A stretch of 64,000 nt of DNA from Fasciolopsis buskii (Eukaryota; Platyhelminthes; Trematoda; Plagiorchiida; Fasciolidae). Position numbers and translations under genes: made by a program. Within the stretch, counting starts at the first letter, position 1. The number at the start of each line of letters is the position of its first letter. Location: positions 95,830 to 159,829 of the forward strand of contig LUCM01003950.1 in the NCBI GenBank assembly GCA_008360955.1. The letters are read 5' to 3'. Under the pieces are notes generated by a model. The model made no database searches and was not told where the DNA came from. It saw nothing but the letters and a program-made list of their open reading frames with translations. Below, one piece after another: positions 23,601 through 36,070 of this stretch.

Positions 23601-25022
23601 GCTACCACTAACTGTGGACGGACGGAATTAATATGCGGTGATAGAAATCTCTGGACTGTGTGCATCATGGCTTCCATAGGCCAAACAACATTGGGGAAGT
23701 TTGACAACTGACATTTGCCTTCAGATTACGCGGGGTACGTCATAGAGAAAGTTGAGAAAATGACTAGCTAACTACACACCGAAAATGAACTAGCGGGAAG
23801 TGTCCGCGGAAGCCGCAGGGCACAATGTTCCTACCCCATGGAGCGGAATATCGATAATGTGCACAAAACATCATAGGGACTTTGAACGTAAGATATAGAT
23901 TGTATCCTTGGAATAATAAGACCAGATGTGCAAGGTAATGAAACGTCGTTTTGTGCTTCTGGAATTTCGGATAAGCTACGGTGAGTTTTATTTAGGAACT
24001 CGTCTCTTTATTAGTTTGTAAAGGCTTGGACGTCAAGTACAGGGTATACCCAAACGACTTGGGCCTATTCCATGGCAGGAAGGGGGTGCCAAAGCTGCCA
24101 CTGCAACTTAGATTAGTAGAAAACTCTGAGGCCGCAATACGTCAGGTGTAGGGAGCCGCCTATCACCAAACTGACTGGAGGTTCTGGGATTGGAATATAT
24201 GACACCTTTGGGGTGACAGGCGTTGAATCATCATGGCCACTGGCTGTATACCTAAAAACATCTATGGAGATCCAAGTTTTCAACTGCGTCTGATTCGTGT
24301 TTCTTTCAGGAGTTTTTGTCTACTACATTAGGAATTTCCCGAACTGATGTTGATTGCGAAGAACTGCCTCAAATAATAAGAATAAATTCATCTGAATATT
24401 CGGCTTATCTAAGACTGTCAAAGTACGACTAATTAGCAACTACGGACTTCCATGGTCAGCATTTGCAGGACACAAATGACCATTGTTAAACAACCCGCGT
24501 TCACGTAAAATAACGAAAGACGGAACCCCTCTTCATACAAATCGGAGTGGACCGTACATTGTGGCAGGATGGATGAATGGATTTGGACCAATAAACCATA
24601 ACTCCAATAGCCTAGTTCGACAATAGCATCTCAGCTATCTGAAACGCAATACAGGTAAAAAAAATATACTGTACTGTGCTATGCAGATCAGAACCAGAAT
24701 CATTCTTTAGGTCGACATTTCATCCGCTGAGTTCACTGACATGGTGCAACCGAAGCGAAGTAAGAAACTATTTTGAGGTGTGCGGTTTTACAATTTCAGC
24801 TTCTGCAAGTAACCGCGCACACAGCCCTCCCTTATTTCTCCTGATAATGTTACTTAATATCACAGTTGTCTGAGCATCAGTTTGGTCTACTAGTAAGAGA
24901 ACTAGGCTCTTTGCTTCCAAACTTCCACATACCAATGAATAGCAAACAAATACAAAATAGCGGACGATATAACAGTTTCGATAAGTGCATCTCAAATAGC
25001 AAAAGAGAACAAAATTACTTAC
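20691..25022. other. Large NAB intron; weak candidate membrane-protein exon at about 22930-23010 (minus)
   Basis: Mostly featureless. On the minus strand near 23005-22950 a frame gives a strong hydrophobic segment (LGVIVAILIAVIAVTVICR) that would be a membrane helix. A protein-like frame immediately 5' (CTTSVRFGFNDPTATVRLF) is in a different register. No splice pair joins them cleanly, so this is either a decayed gene or chance. A Ser/Pro-rich minus-strand frame at 23207-23461 is equally uncertain. Confidence 0.3.
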
Positions 25023-25460
25023 TTAAAGTATTAGGATTGCCATTATGGATGATTGGTATTGTAGGAGAAACTGACGCATTAGCTGCCAGGATTTGGGCCC
25101 AAGAATTCGATGGCATATTTCTCAACAGACTCACATCAGGCAGCAGTGGCCAATTAGGTTCCGTTAGGCCCGGTGATAAGCTCGCATTTGGTTGTGATGA
25201 ATTCAGCGAGTTGGCGAAGAAGGCTGCCGTGGATAACAGGTCCACATTCATTTTCGCTAACGAGTCAATGGCGGCGTTCGGCTTCACTGTGCTCAATTCT
25301 GTTACGTCTTTCCCGTCGAACCTGGCAGCCGATTCACGAAGTGCTTTTTTAAACCTTTGTACATGAAGTGGTTTTTTGTCCATTTCAACCAGTTTGAGCA
25401 ACTCGGCAAATTCTTCCGGATCTTGTAGCAGTTCAACCAATTGTTGGATGTCATCACCAC
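25023..25460 (-). CDS. NAB-family transcriptional co-regulator, internal exon with second half of NCD1
   Basis: This exon encodes the C-terminal half of the NCD1 domain of NGFI-A/EGR-binding (NAB) proteins, nuclear co-regulators that bind EGR-type zinc-finger factors through NCD1. The exon opens with GGDDIQQLVELLQDPEEFAE and continues with KPLHVQRFKKALRE; both blocks match the vertebrate NAB1/NAB2 pattern (GGDDVQQL, then KPLHVRRLQKALR). After the domain it becomes a Ser/Asn/Pro-rich linker. On the minus strand the acceptor is a pyrimidine-rich tract ending in AG at 25462-25461 and the donor is GTAAGT at 25022-25017. It is 438 nt long, entering and leaving in phase 1. The exon with the first half of NCD1 was not found; it may lie upstream (higher coordinates) or outside the window. 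The family call is firm; exact ends are inferred. Confidence 0.85.
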
Positions 25461-26100
25461 CTTTCAGTGAGCATAAAAATAGGTGACGAATGCGATGGTA
25501 TCTTAGCACAGCTCATACAAACTATTCAATACTTTAGATCAAATTACTTAACGAAAAGAAATAGTATTTCTTATAGTCAGTGCGTACCATGATCGATAAA
25601 TGCCTTGTAGTATTGGGATAAATTTGCTCTTTGAAGGAGCAAAAGCACCTCCAGTGCTCCTGGAGATTGCCACATTCGATTCGGTGTTTGGCTGAATGTC
25701 GTGCTATCTCTTGATGCATATATGCCTTTAAAAGGTGACAGCCTGTAATCTGACGGAGATGTTCTGATTGGTGTGTGTATGTATATATATATAAATACAC
25801 ATGAGGATCATGTCAACCCAATGACAATAACCAACCGAATCGTGCCAGTCCCCACCCCCACCCCATTCATGATCGAACGTAAGCGAAACGGACTTATCTC
25901 AATACTGACGTCCATCCACAGCCCCCTTTGATGTCCGGTTCAACTTGATAAGTTATTCATTCTACCAGTCGAAGCGAACAAAGATAAATACTTAATAGCC
26001 ACATGTTTTGTTACGTCGACGCAGGTATGACCACAGATCCAGACACAAACAAGAGTCCGGAAGCTACTTCCGTATGACGAACGCGAGACATGAGTCAGCA

Positions 26101-26191
26101 CATCATTCCAGATTCTTCAAAGGGGGTTACCGCGGTGATTGTGACTCTCCCGATGATGGTGGTGATGGTGATGCTAGTTGCATTAGGGATG
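26101..26191 (+). CDS. Candidate exon with a membrane helix (weak)
   Basis: On the plus strand, after a possible acceptor (CATGAGTCAG), the frame reads a short polar stretch and then VTAVIVTLPMMVVMVMLVAL, a good transmembrane segment, ending at a GTGAGG donor. The underlying DNA contains GATGGTGGTGATGGTGATG, which resembles a decayed GAT-type tandem repeat, so the hydrophobic stretch may be accidental. An in-frame stop lies just upstream. Confidence 0.25.
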
Positions 26192-27826
26192 AGGTGAGGA
26201 GAGAAGGGGGATTGGAACAGGCTGGATGTCGTGCGTTCCGATGATGATCACTGCCATCCAGCAAGCCCAAGTTTCGTCGCGAGAACCGGAAACTAGGCCC
26301 AGTGAACAACATACAGTGGACTTATCTCCACCGTCAAAGGCAGCATGACGCAATAGGTGGACTTGATAAAACCATCGAATTAGAATTCGTGAATATCCGC
26401 TCAAGTTAAGCATTTGTGAGTGACTGAAACTAAAAGATTTGTAAATTCGCAAATTTTCAAACGGTTTCTTCCCAGTGGACCGAAAACCAGTTGCCTAAAT
26501 TCAGATGATAACTTTCTCCTGGAGTTTGGCTACACTTAAACCCCTTTTTAGTATAAGAACTGTGCACACCGGACGTAATTTTTTCTTGGGAAAAGCGTCT
26601 ACATCCATATTTCATTCTTGTTCAATAGGACCGGGTTGGATTATCCTAAAATAAGTTTTATTACTATCCTAATGGTGCTGTTAGACTACGTCTATTTAGC
26701 CCCGTGCGAGAGTTACGGTGCACTACTTTTGTCCTATCTGGATGGAGGGTGAGTCAGATTTTTTCAGATTCGCGTCATCGATTTCCGCAAGAAAAATGCT
26801 TACGTTCCAGTGGGCACACCCCGATGAGGCGTTGTAAAATAAGCAAAAATGGGTGGACACGGGTCGGAGATTTGTGACTGATTAAAAGTGAAACAAATTA
26901 TTTGTGGAATTTGGGAAACGAAATTTGTTTTGCTTTCATCTTACTGTAGCTGGCCAATACTTGCCCTAAATATGACACAGAAGAGTTCCATGAAGGACTC
27001 GAAGAAATATGTCAAAATTCAGGCAATTTGAATGAGAAAGAATGGCAAATGTTTGAGCTGTTGTATCAAGGATGAATATGATCTAAAGTTAATCAAGTTC
27101 CAATAGTTTGGTTGATAAACGCAGTCGAAATAATTTCAACGAGGAGAGATGAAGCACGATTAATACATGTCACTCCTGTTTCGAAAGGCGAGGAATAACT
27201 AAACAACAATATCATAACACCGGAAGGTCACAACGATGAACAACTCTGCAGATGATCTTCCGTGATGTTCCAATGAGAGCAATGTTCCATGTTTGTGAAG
27301 ATGAACATCAGAGTTTACGAAAGTAGTACTTAATATGAGATCACCATCAAGATTTGTATCTGATGCAGTGAAGATGTACTTGAAAGAGCCAGCTCTGAAA
27401 AAGGATTTGAAATCGAATTTGCCACTTACTCCTGGGGAACGTGCGCCAATTTTAGACCCAGTTTGAATGAATTACCTAATAGAGATACTCCTTAATTTAG
27501 TTTCCTAAAATCCGGTAAGGTACCTAAAACTGAAGGGCAAACATTTCCAAATGGAGAAGAAGAATGGAGATTGCTAATAAGGGCCGAAAATAGAAAATGA
27601 GGCTAAGTAACTTCCCGAAATATTTTAGGTATTCAGAAAAAGAAGTCAGGCTTGCAATATTGGACCATTTATGTTCAGGACAATTTCCGTGTCTCTGTCC
27701 GCGGCGTATAATGCAGACAAAACGTAACGTCATAGGTAATACATGAATCAAACCATTACAAGATGCAAGACACGTGTATCTTATTGCGGTGCACATAGGG
27801 GCACATGCCTTTCTTTCTGCTCGCAG

Positions 27827-27932
27827 AGTGTACGTTTTCAGCGTTTAGTTTCCAGCAGTACGGCCAGTCTAAGAAGCTCCACTTTTCCCTGTCGTGTGAA
27901 CGACTCGAAACGCTTTTTGCTTTAATTACTGG
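27827..27932 (+). CDS. Gene B, internal exon (unknown family)
   Basis: This 106-nt exon has a very strong acceptor (CCTTTCTTTCTGCTCGCAG) and the donor GG|GTTAGT. The only long frame with that entry reads CTFSAFSFQQYGQSKKLHF and then SCERLETLFALIT, entering in phase 1 and leaving in phase 2. It has no signal peptide or membrane segment. I do not recognise the protein. An exon between this one and 29974-30025 is needed for the phases to agree. Confidence 0.5.
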
Positions 27933-28505
27933 GTTAGTGATGGTGACAGTGTTCTTTCATGTCATCGATCGCTGGTGTCCGACGTCTTCATACTAGATTA
28001 GGGTGGAATGTTCGAAAATCGGAACAAGCAAGTAACCTTTGGTTGGATAGACGCAGAAGACCCCGCAAGTGTACGAAACTTAGCAAGCTTTATCTTGCCT
28101 TGACTTGGTATACTGGATTATAAAAGTAGTTTAATGGTTAAAATGTGTATGGGACAAGTGAGTGTTGCAAGCTGTTGAGAGGAGATCGAGGTACTGAATC
28201 AAAAGTCGAGAAATAATAGGGATACATGAGGCGGAGAGACAACATGAATTTGCTCAAAGGCTTAAATGCATATAGTGTGGGTGCATATGCATTTATAAGA
28301 GCATGTGTAATGCGAAAAATCCGTTGATATTCCCAGATGCCTTTCGAAGACTATTCTAGGAAGACGCATTTCGCAAATACAAAAGCAATTTGTATAAAAA
28401 CTATCTAGCGAAGTTGTCTGATGTGTCAGGAGGAATTGGAAGGACTGTAAATGGAGCTCATCATTACATGACGCCATAGATCATTAAATGAACATAAAAA
28501 CGTGT

Positions 28506-28939
28506 TTTATACTTATTTACAATGCCCTTGAAAGTCTTTGACGCAACAGGTGTGAACTCCTTAAACGGTAGTGCATTTACAAAGTGGCAAGCCATGTGAC
28601 AGTTTGGGCACTGTCGTGCATGGGAACTGTCGGACGGAAACAATCGAGATCTGCAGCGGTCTAAGTTTTAGAATCTCGATGAATTATAAAAATTTCTGTG
28701 GCAGATGGTGTTCGCAAATCAGCGAGAACCTGAGTACTGTGGGGAAAGCCAACATCGAAAAGACGTGTACAGGAGACATTAAGGTTACACAAATCAAATC
28801 AGTGGCGTGTGCTTTTGGCTTCCAACTACTGGGATCTTTGTCGCGCCCAGGAAGTTTGGTTTTCAGCTGTATGAAAATGGGCCTATCAAACACTTTATCT
28901 CTACTCCTATCATTTGTACTTATTTTTCACTTTTGATTT
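28506..28939 (+). repeat. 435-bp direct duplication, left copy (probable assembly artefact)
   Basis: This block is repeated at 28941-29374 with an offset of 435 bases. I see two differences: AAAGCC versus AAGGCC, and GACGTGTA versus GACGCGTA. The two copies are separated by exactly one N at 28940. The minus- and plus-strand frames inside are duplicated along with it. Confidence 0.9.
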
Positions 28940-28940
28940 N
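28940..28940. other. Ambiguous base (N) at duplication junction
   Basis: The only N noticed in the window. It lies exactly between the two copies of the 435-bp block, as expected where two overlapping contig ends were placed side by side instead of merged. Confidence 0.95.
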
Positions 28941-29374
28941 TTTATACTTATTTACAATGCCCTTGAAAGTCTTTGACGCAACAGGTGTGAACTCCTTAAA
29001 CGGTAGTGCATTTACAAAGTGGCAAGCCATGTGACAGTTTGGGCACTGTCGTGCATGGGAACTGTCGGACGGAAACAATCGAGATCTGCAGCGGTCTAAG
29101 TTTTAGAATCTCGATGAATTATAAAAATTTCTGTGGCAGATGGTGTTCGCAAATCAGCGAGAACCTGAGTACTGTGGGGAAGGCCAACATCGAAAAGACG
29201 CGTACAGGAGACATTAAGGTTACACAAATCAAATCAGTGGCGTGTGCTTTTGGCTTCCAACTACTGGGATCTTTGTCGCGCCCAGGAAGTTTGGTTTTCA
29301 GCTGTATGAAAATGGGCCTATCAAACACTTTATCTCTACTCCTATCATTTGTACTTATTTTTCACTTTTGATTT
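28941..29374 (+). repeat. 435-bp direct duplication, right copy
   Basis: The second copy of the block at 28506-28939, running on into unique sequence. The two mismatches are compatible with allelic variation or read error. Confidence 0.9.
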
Positions 29375-29973
29375 TGGTTAATTGCTGGAATGAGTTTCGC
29401 CTGCATTCTGAAGATTGTATTTTCCGGGAAAATCTATCACCAGAGACAAGTGGTGTGTAAATCGGGTAGGGTAAGCTGAAGATAGCACAAATGATTTCAG
29501 TAAGCAGATCGGCAAACTTCGGAAAGCAAGGACGAGAAGAAAGCATCGAAAAAAGCAATTAATTGGCTTAGCTGAAAATAAACGGTTGTAAGAAGACAGC
29601 CTGTCCTCATCGAAAATGCGAACTGTATGTGCGGATTACGGCGAGTGCAGTACGGTTACCTTTGACAACGGTGTCTTCCTGTTCAAAGAAAATAGATGTG
29701 AAACGTTGGCGGTGGATTCATCCACTATGGAGTTTCCCCTTGCACCATAGTTACTGACACCATTTTACCCAATAGAAAAACGTGGAAAAGTGATAGCAAG
29801 ACCAAAATTCTCAACTGTCACGAACGAGTATTCGAGTAGAAGGGGGACTAACTTAGTTGTCTGTTAAAACTTAGGTGACCGCCAAACTACGACCAAGCGC
29901 AAATAAATATAGGAGCGTTTCAGCACCCACTAATAATACCACTTCATTAATTTATCAACACACATTGTTTCAG

Positions 29974-30025
29974 ATATTGATGCTATCACTGCCGAAATTT
30001 GCAAAGGACCACGACGGACGTTCAG
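29974..30025 (+). CDS. Gene B, penultimate exon (candidate)
   Basis: A 52-nt exon with a good acceptor (ACACATTGTTTCAG) and donor CAG|GTTATC. The frame that joins to the next exon reads ILMLSLPKFAKDHDGRS and leaves one base. The intron to the next exon is 105 nt, a normal small intron. Confidence 0.45.
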
Positions 30026-30130
30026 GTTATCTAGCTATCAATATGTGGCGTCGCTTTGAAAGAAATGAACAAACATAAGACTTTCAAATTAACCGCCTCC
30101 TAATCCAACTCCATTTTCTTCCATTTTCAG

Positions 30131-30291
30131 GATCCTCAAAGCGTGGTGTACGAAAAGGGCCACAAAGAACACAATTTGAAAGATCACTAAGATCATTTAG
30201 AAAATATTTTGAGCTTATTGGGGACATAATTTTGAATGCTGCCGCGAACTGTGTGATCCCCGATATGGCTGTTGGTCCTGTTGTTGCGTGA
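30131..30291 (+). CDS. Gene B, terminal exon (candidate)
   Basis: After a strong acceptor (CCATTTTCTTCCATTTTCAG) a 52-codon frame runs to TGA. Its two-base entry completes the codon left by the exon at 29974-30025. It is basic at first (SSKRGVRKGPQRTQFERSLR), then a helical FRKYFELIGDIILNAAAN stretch. The family is not recognised; an origin in a repeated element cannot be excluded. The minus-strand frames over the same bases are shadows. Confidence 0.5.
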
Positions 30292-33200
30292 CTTCTCTCT
30301 GGTCGCATAGTGGATTTGCTCTGTGACGGGGTAGGGCGGCTACTAATCCGTAGTGTACCCAAGACCTGGTGGTGTCTGGTCCTGTATGACCAACCGTGCG
30401 AGTTGTCAGTCTACTGATCCCTTCACAGTACATGTACTTTATAAGCTAACGAGAAATTGTGTAGGGCAAAATTTCGCTATCTCGTTAAAAGCAGTGGTAT
30501 GACGGGCAGTAAAACTATGAAGCTTTTGCTGATATCAGTAGACAGGTTTTGGTTTTATCTCACTTTGCACGTTCAAAGAAATTAGCCACAGGAATTTATT
30601 AAGCGAAGGGAAGTACCAACAATGAGTCGTGTCTAGTTATCTGATTTAACGGATAATAAGCCAGGGAAAGTGATAAATTTCGATTTTATTATTGTCAGTA
30701 TCTACAGTCCTTGCAGGAAATGAACAATTCTCTGAAAGTAATTATCCGTAAACTGGCTCGTTGAAATCCGAGGGAAACGCACTGACGTTTGGTCTAAGTC
30801 TAGAGTAAGCTTTTCTGACCGGTTCCATTCTGACTACGTAAAATCCAGCTCCCTTAACTTTCTCACCTTAACACCACAGAAATCACTGGTGAGCAAAGTG
30901 ACGAGACCTGGGCTAAAGTTGTTTCATAATACTGGTCTTATCTAGTTTTATCTTGATGCAAGCATCACAGAATGATGTTGATAACGCTGGTGATGTAATC
31001 GCGGAGGCAGTCCGGTGAATGAACTCTGATAAGCACGCGACAACAGCATCTACTTGTCATCCTTTCTGACTAATGAAAACTTTCATGTTTTGCTATAAGA
31101 TTATTGGATAATTGTCATTTAAGTAACAGTAGTATGGTTACAACCGGTGCTTTAATCTCGAAAAGCGAATAGATCTGGAACAGGATACGCATTACAGTTC
31201 CGGGTCTAGTGCTCCGAAGAATGAATTACTTTTTTGTTTTTGCAACTCACGTCAGTTTGTCTAGATTCCACAGTAGTGGCAAAGGAGCCAAATACAGAAC
31301 TAGGAACAGCTTAAGAAAATATCCACGCTGAATTAGACGATTTCTCAGTTACTGTATCCTATATTTCCTTTTTACGCCTGACAATAATGAATGCAGAATA
31401 CGAAGGCAACACCTGAACACTATGTTTAACTATACCAAACCGTAACAATAACTGGAAGATGCACACTGTGGGAAGAAGGACAGGTAAATTTACACCAGTT
31501 ATAAGATCCAAATATGGAAAAATATTGATTGTATGGCATTTAAACTGATCCCTGTACGTAAACCATGCATTGACAGCCCATGTGCAATACCCACTAACCT
31601 GTATAGTAGTGTGCGCAGTATGCGTGGATAACTAACGATCGCTTAGCACATTTTCCGAACACCTATCGTCTTGACCATCTTGCACAGCTGGTACAGCAAA
31701 TAGTGAGAAAGCGCCGACGTAACCACACATGAATCTGAATGCCCCCTGGGTTAACGACGTGTCACAACTGGGTCTTTATAACGTTCGCCAAAATTTGAAA
31801 AACCTGTTTTCAGTTGCCATTTGCCGTTAATCTCCCCAACCGATTGGGGGTATCAGCGAGCAGCAAAAAATAATTCCGTATCAAGTAGCCCACTTTGAGA
31901 TTCTTTTACAAAGCAACTCGTTCAACATGAGAGTCCATAGTTGTGTGTCAGCCACATGTGGCCGCTCAAATACAGGCACCTTCAAGCGTCAAACCATCGG
32001 GATGGTCTTACTGCTGACTTTCAGCTCAGCCAATCACACCGGGTTTTCGCCTTATCCGGGGCTTGGTTCATATTATTGTTAATGGTACCTACCGTAGTCA
32101 AAGCACCTAGTAACACCTGAGCACGAAATAGACGCATGTACTGAGTTGCATCCAGTCCGAACAGTTCTTGTTGTTCGGGCAGTCAAATAAACATGTCTTC
32201 AGTCAAAATCACTCTCTGTGATTTGTTTATCTTGGTTAGTAGTTTTGGAATTGGACTACAGACCATGGTTCGATTTTTTGTGACGTCACAGTGGAAAGCA
32301 CAATTAGTGTGCGTTGTTAGTTTGAGTTCCTCTAGAATAACCGCTCCTTCGGTTTTTTAAATTCCCGGTTCAGATCTAGTGAGAACATGGATAGGAGAAT
32401 CAGTTCGATCGATTTCTGAATTCCTGATGGTGTGTTTGCTGGTGAAAACAGATTGCTGCAAAAGAGTGGATAAGTAGGACAGACCAACAAATGTTGAGCT
32501 TGTGTGGATTATTTTCTATGGTGACAGAAGGGTTTAGTCAAAAAATGCTATTTTCACTTAGTTGGTTTTCTACTTGCCGTATGATAGGTGAAAATCAAAC
32601 TCACTCAGCCGTCAAGGTTCTTCTCTGAGAATTTATCCAGTTAACAATAAGGACTGTTTCCTTTCAACGAGTGATCCGATTTATTTACGGTGTTGGGAGG
32701 GTCAGGTCTTATGACAGCAGTTCCCGTTGAAAAGTTCGGAGTAGCCTATCTACCTTGAGCTTAAAAGTAAAAACCTTAGAGCTGCCACAAAACTGTTTGG
32801 TGCTGTGTAAAATAGGCACCGATGAATCACTTTAATTAGAAGCAGATCACAATGCCACCACCCCCATAATGCAGTATTCTTTTGTCATAGGATTTGTACA
32901 CGGTCAAATCGCTCACCTGCACAAAAGTCGACTTCTGAGGCAATTGATCGTTTGGAATATGAATGGGTAGACTAGCGTATCATGCGCAGAATACTGGATA
33001 AGTTTAAGCAGTTCATACCGCACCCCTAAAACTTTCAGAAGGCCATTCGAATACTCCTCCGCTTAGAATAGAAAACTCGGTCTTTAATACGCAAGGCGAT
33101 CAACTAACATAGGAATCCGTGCAATGTTTCAGTGTACTGTTTGCTTCGCCGATGCTGTTGATGGACGCCTTATCTCGACATACTGGTTTGCTACACGTGA

Positions 33201-33350
33201 TCTGCAGAAACCTGTTTCAATAGTCATTTTTATGGCACATTAACCGAAACTTTGTAAATATCAAAACCAGGTGATGTAAGGAGTGTATCGAAAAATCGAT
33301 GCGCCATGTATTGGTTTTTAATTGTGAATGATCAAATTTGATTTTAAAAC
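30292..33350. other. No feature seen
   Basis: About 3 kb after the gene B stop with no convincing frame, repeat or element. The open-frame density is notably low. Confidence 0.45.
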
Positions 33351-33354
33351 TTGC

Positions 33355-33450
33355 CTTGAGAAAGGCTACCCACGGTAGTCGAAACGTCGGCGCATTACAT
33401 CTACCAACATCGCTGTGTTATTAACATTATATCGTTCACAATTAATAACC
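33355..33450 (+). repeat. Repeat with hairpin plus GAAACGTC motif
   Basis: A near-perfect 7-bp hairpin (GGCTACC, loop CAC, GGTAGTC) at 33364-33380 is followed directly by GAAACGTCGG. The next stretch, ATTACATCTACCAAC to GTTATTAACATTAT, recurs at about 57834-57885. The layout (a CTTGAGA-like string, hairpin, GAAAC, GTC) resembles a degraded hammerhead core as found at ends of Penelope-like elements, but the first core strand is not canonical. Confidence 0.6.
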
Positions 33451-33786
33451 GAAACTTTGTTTCTGCTAAACCGTGTTTGTATTCTATCCCTTTTTAATAA
33501 AATCATTAGACACGAGGCGAGAATCGTCCATTAGACAAACAGATATGAATCTACTCACCAGTTTCATTGAGTAACGAAAACGGACAGGGGATTAGCCAGC
33601 GACAAACCGCCGAACGTTTACTACGCTCTTCATAGGAACAATTATCCGTTCAACGTGTCACTTGAAGTTCAAACGGGATTCATCGATCGAGTCACATATT
33701 AGACACCTTATCCCGCCAGGACCAGATTCACTTGAACTGCCTCTTGTCGGCACTGGATGACAACGTGCCTGGTTTCGTAATTTTGT

Positions 33787-34196
33787 TTAGGATGAACACA
33801 CTATTTCACTATCCAAGCAACAGTTACGCGTTTTTAAGAAGAACACATTCTTAGTAGTCTCGGAGAGGAAAAAAATAATGCTAACAAATTTCAGGTTTGT
33901 TCTTCTGGTAAATTTCCTTGACCAAAAGATCCAATCGGTTTCAGAAATGGCTTTATTAATTTCATAGCAAAAGTCTAATTTGTTATATTTATAGAACAGT
34001 ATTCCCGCCTGCAAAGTCTGTTCTACAATGCGCCGGAAGACAGTTAATCTATTATTTATAGCCCGGTAATCGGCAGCACAACTTTTGAAGTTCAAGTATT
34101 GTAGGATTGTAGGATTCGCCTGTAGAATTGGGTGAGCTGTTGGCTGCGTAATACGTCCAACATTTTTCTTCATTGGTGTCGAATCAGGCGTCAGAT
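33787..34196 (-). CDS. Long open frame, candidate exon
   Basis: A minus-strand frame of about 130 codons, long for this AT-rich sequence. It follows a possible acceptor (CTTATCTCAAG near 34199) and begins NLTPDSTPMKKNVGRITQ; a helical part AINNRLTVFRRIVEQTLQ follows. No strong donor was found and the 3' half looks less protein-like. It lies upstream of the NAB NCD1 exon on the same strand and could be a 5' exon of that or another gene. Family unknown. Confidence 0.3.
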
Positions 34197-34199
34197 TTA

Positions 34200-35919
34200 C
34201 TTGAGATAAGGGATCAGTATATTACTGCTTAACTGGAATGGATGTATACGTTTCCTGTTCATATAACCATACTGTTTATGGCACGTTTCCTGTGCACCCG
34301 GGTTTTAAGTAGGGCATATCCTATAGGAAATTTGAGCAATGGTTAATGCATTGGGAATTGGATAAAGTTTTATTCTGAACTGGTGCCACAGCAGTTTTAA
34401 ATTAAGTACTAAATAAATGCATTGGTCTATCGATTCCCTATTAGGCTTTGCCAACAAACCTAAATATGGCGTCGGAACAACGAAGCATTGTGTCCACCCT
34501 CACCAGGCTGTGGTGGCTTCGTTAAAGCCATTTTTGATCACCAATCTATGATTTAAAAATGACTTTTTTCTTCCTAGTTATTTCATAAAATAATGCTCAA
34601 ATGTATGCCAGTGGTTGAAAATGAAGGGCTCGTGAGTGACTACCATTTGCTGAGCTTATTACTGTTAGTAGTGTGCTACCTGATTGAACCATTTTAACTG
34701 AATAGTAGAGAAAGAAGACCATTGCTGCAGGAAGTTAATATTTCTTATTGCTCTTTTCAACTGCTTACGTAAAATAGTATGATAATTATATGATAACCTT
34801 TTTCACCTGCTATGAACAGGCGTGGATATTCACGAGAACATTCTTATCGGAGGCAAACACCCCACTTTTGCCCTATTTTGTTCGAAAACGATGGATCACC
34901 TCGCAAATTCCGTCTGTCAGGTTCATTCACTTGAGCCCTTTGCAGTGCACTCAATTATGAATCAAAGGAAAAAACCGCAGTTTTATTAATCAACTTTATA
35001 TGGTCGCTGAATGGTTACAAGAACTCAGCTTGACCGTGTATATCAGTTGGCACGAGATTGAAACATGAAAAACGGAATCATCACAGGGCGTAATGGACGA
35101 GAGGTGTGTGCACGACCCACGGGTAGGATAGATAGTCCCGCTTCCCGACACGCGGAAACTTTGGAGAACGAACAGTTCGATAGTATGCCCCGCTAAGGAA
35201 AGGATGGGTGAATTTATCAGTTTCCATGTCTACGAAGTCCTCTACAGCGGATGCTGTGGTCAAATGTACTGAATTGAGTAGGGCTGCAGAATAGAGGAAC
35301 AGGTCTTTGTTAGTAAAATAACTTGATTAAGTCATGGAATCAGGCAGACTGAAAAATAATAATACATTTTTAAATTCAATTGAATTCAATTTTCACATCC
35401 TTCAGAAAAACTAGCTAGCCTCACAGGTATATTATGACAGTCTAGCTTGTAATAACGATGTGAAAGCGGATTTACTCCTGACTTTACTCAAATTTTGGTT
35501 TTGATGGTCATTATCGAAAACTAACGGAAATTTCTCCACAAGGACACTTCGCTGGCGAGCAAATCAACGGACAATTTTTCACTCATTTATCTGTCATAGC
35601 TGACGATAGATGCCAGTCACGATGTTTCTTTAAACCCACTCGTTTGTCAGAATTTCATCGAGTAACCTAAAGTGGTTACACTATTTCAATGACCAATCCG
35701 GATAGCTTGTACTTTTCGACACATTCACCGTCTGGCCAGGCAGAATTATTGGACTTTAGGGTCAGCGGTTTCAGGCTGAACAATAACGAACTAAGGAAGT
35801 AAAGAACTGATAGTAGCGGTTGGTTCGTGTGCACCAGCAGCCCGTGGCCATGCAAATCAGTGACGGATAGGTGCAACACCATGTGGTGCAGTTCAGTGAA
35901 CCGCTGAGTGCTTGCTCAA
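34200..35919. other. No feature seen
   Basis: AT-rich sequence with a few short frames and a short AATTCAATTGAATTCAATT stretch near 35375; nothing supported. Confidence 0.4.
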
Positions 35920-36070
35920 CAGCGTAATGACTATGACGTTCGACTCAAAATCGTTCGTCCCAGGTTCGCGTCCCAGTTCGAGCGCGGTGGATATGCATTG
36001 CTGATGATTCCTATCAATGGTTCCATGGTTTCTGAATGGTGAGTTGAGCGTTGATATTAAATGGTGAGTG
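35920..36070 (+). mobile_element. SM-alpha-like tRNA-derived SINE, best preserved copy
   Basis: In order: GTTCGACTCAAAATCGTTCG (anticodon-region remnant), box B-like GGTTCGCGTCC at 35963-35973, CAGTTCGAGCGCGGTGGATA, GCATTG and then CTGATGA at 36001-36007. This order parallels schistosome SM-alpha repeats, where a tRNA-like Pol III promoter precedes a hammerhead ribozyme. Here the first core strand is intact but the GAAAC strand is lost. The tail CCATGGTTTCTGAATGGTGA recurs in other copies. Confidence 0.7.

Noticed and set aside
24866..25366. Plus-strand 166-codon open frame
   Set aside because: It is the complement of the NAB NCD1 exon, whose minus-strand frame has clear family similarity.
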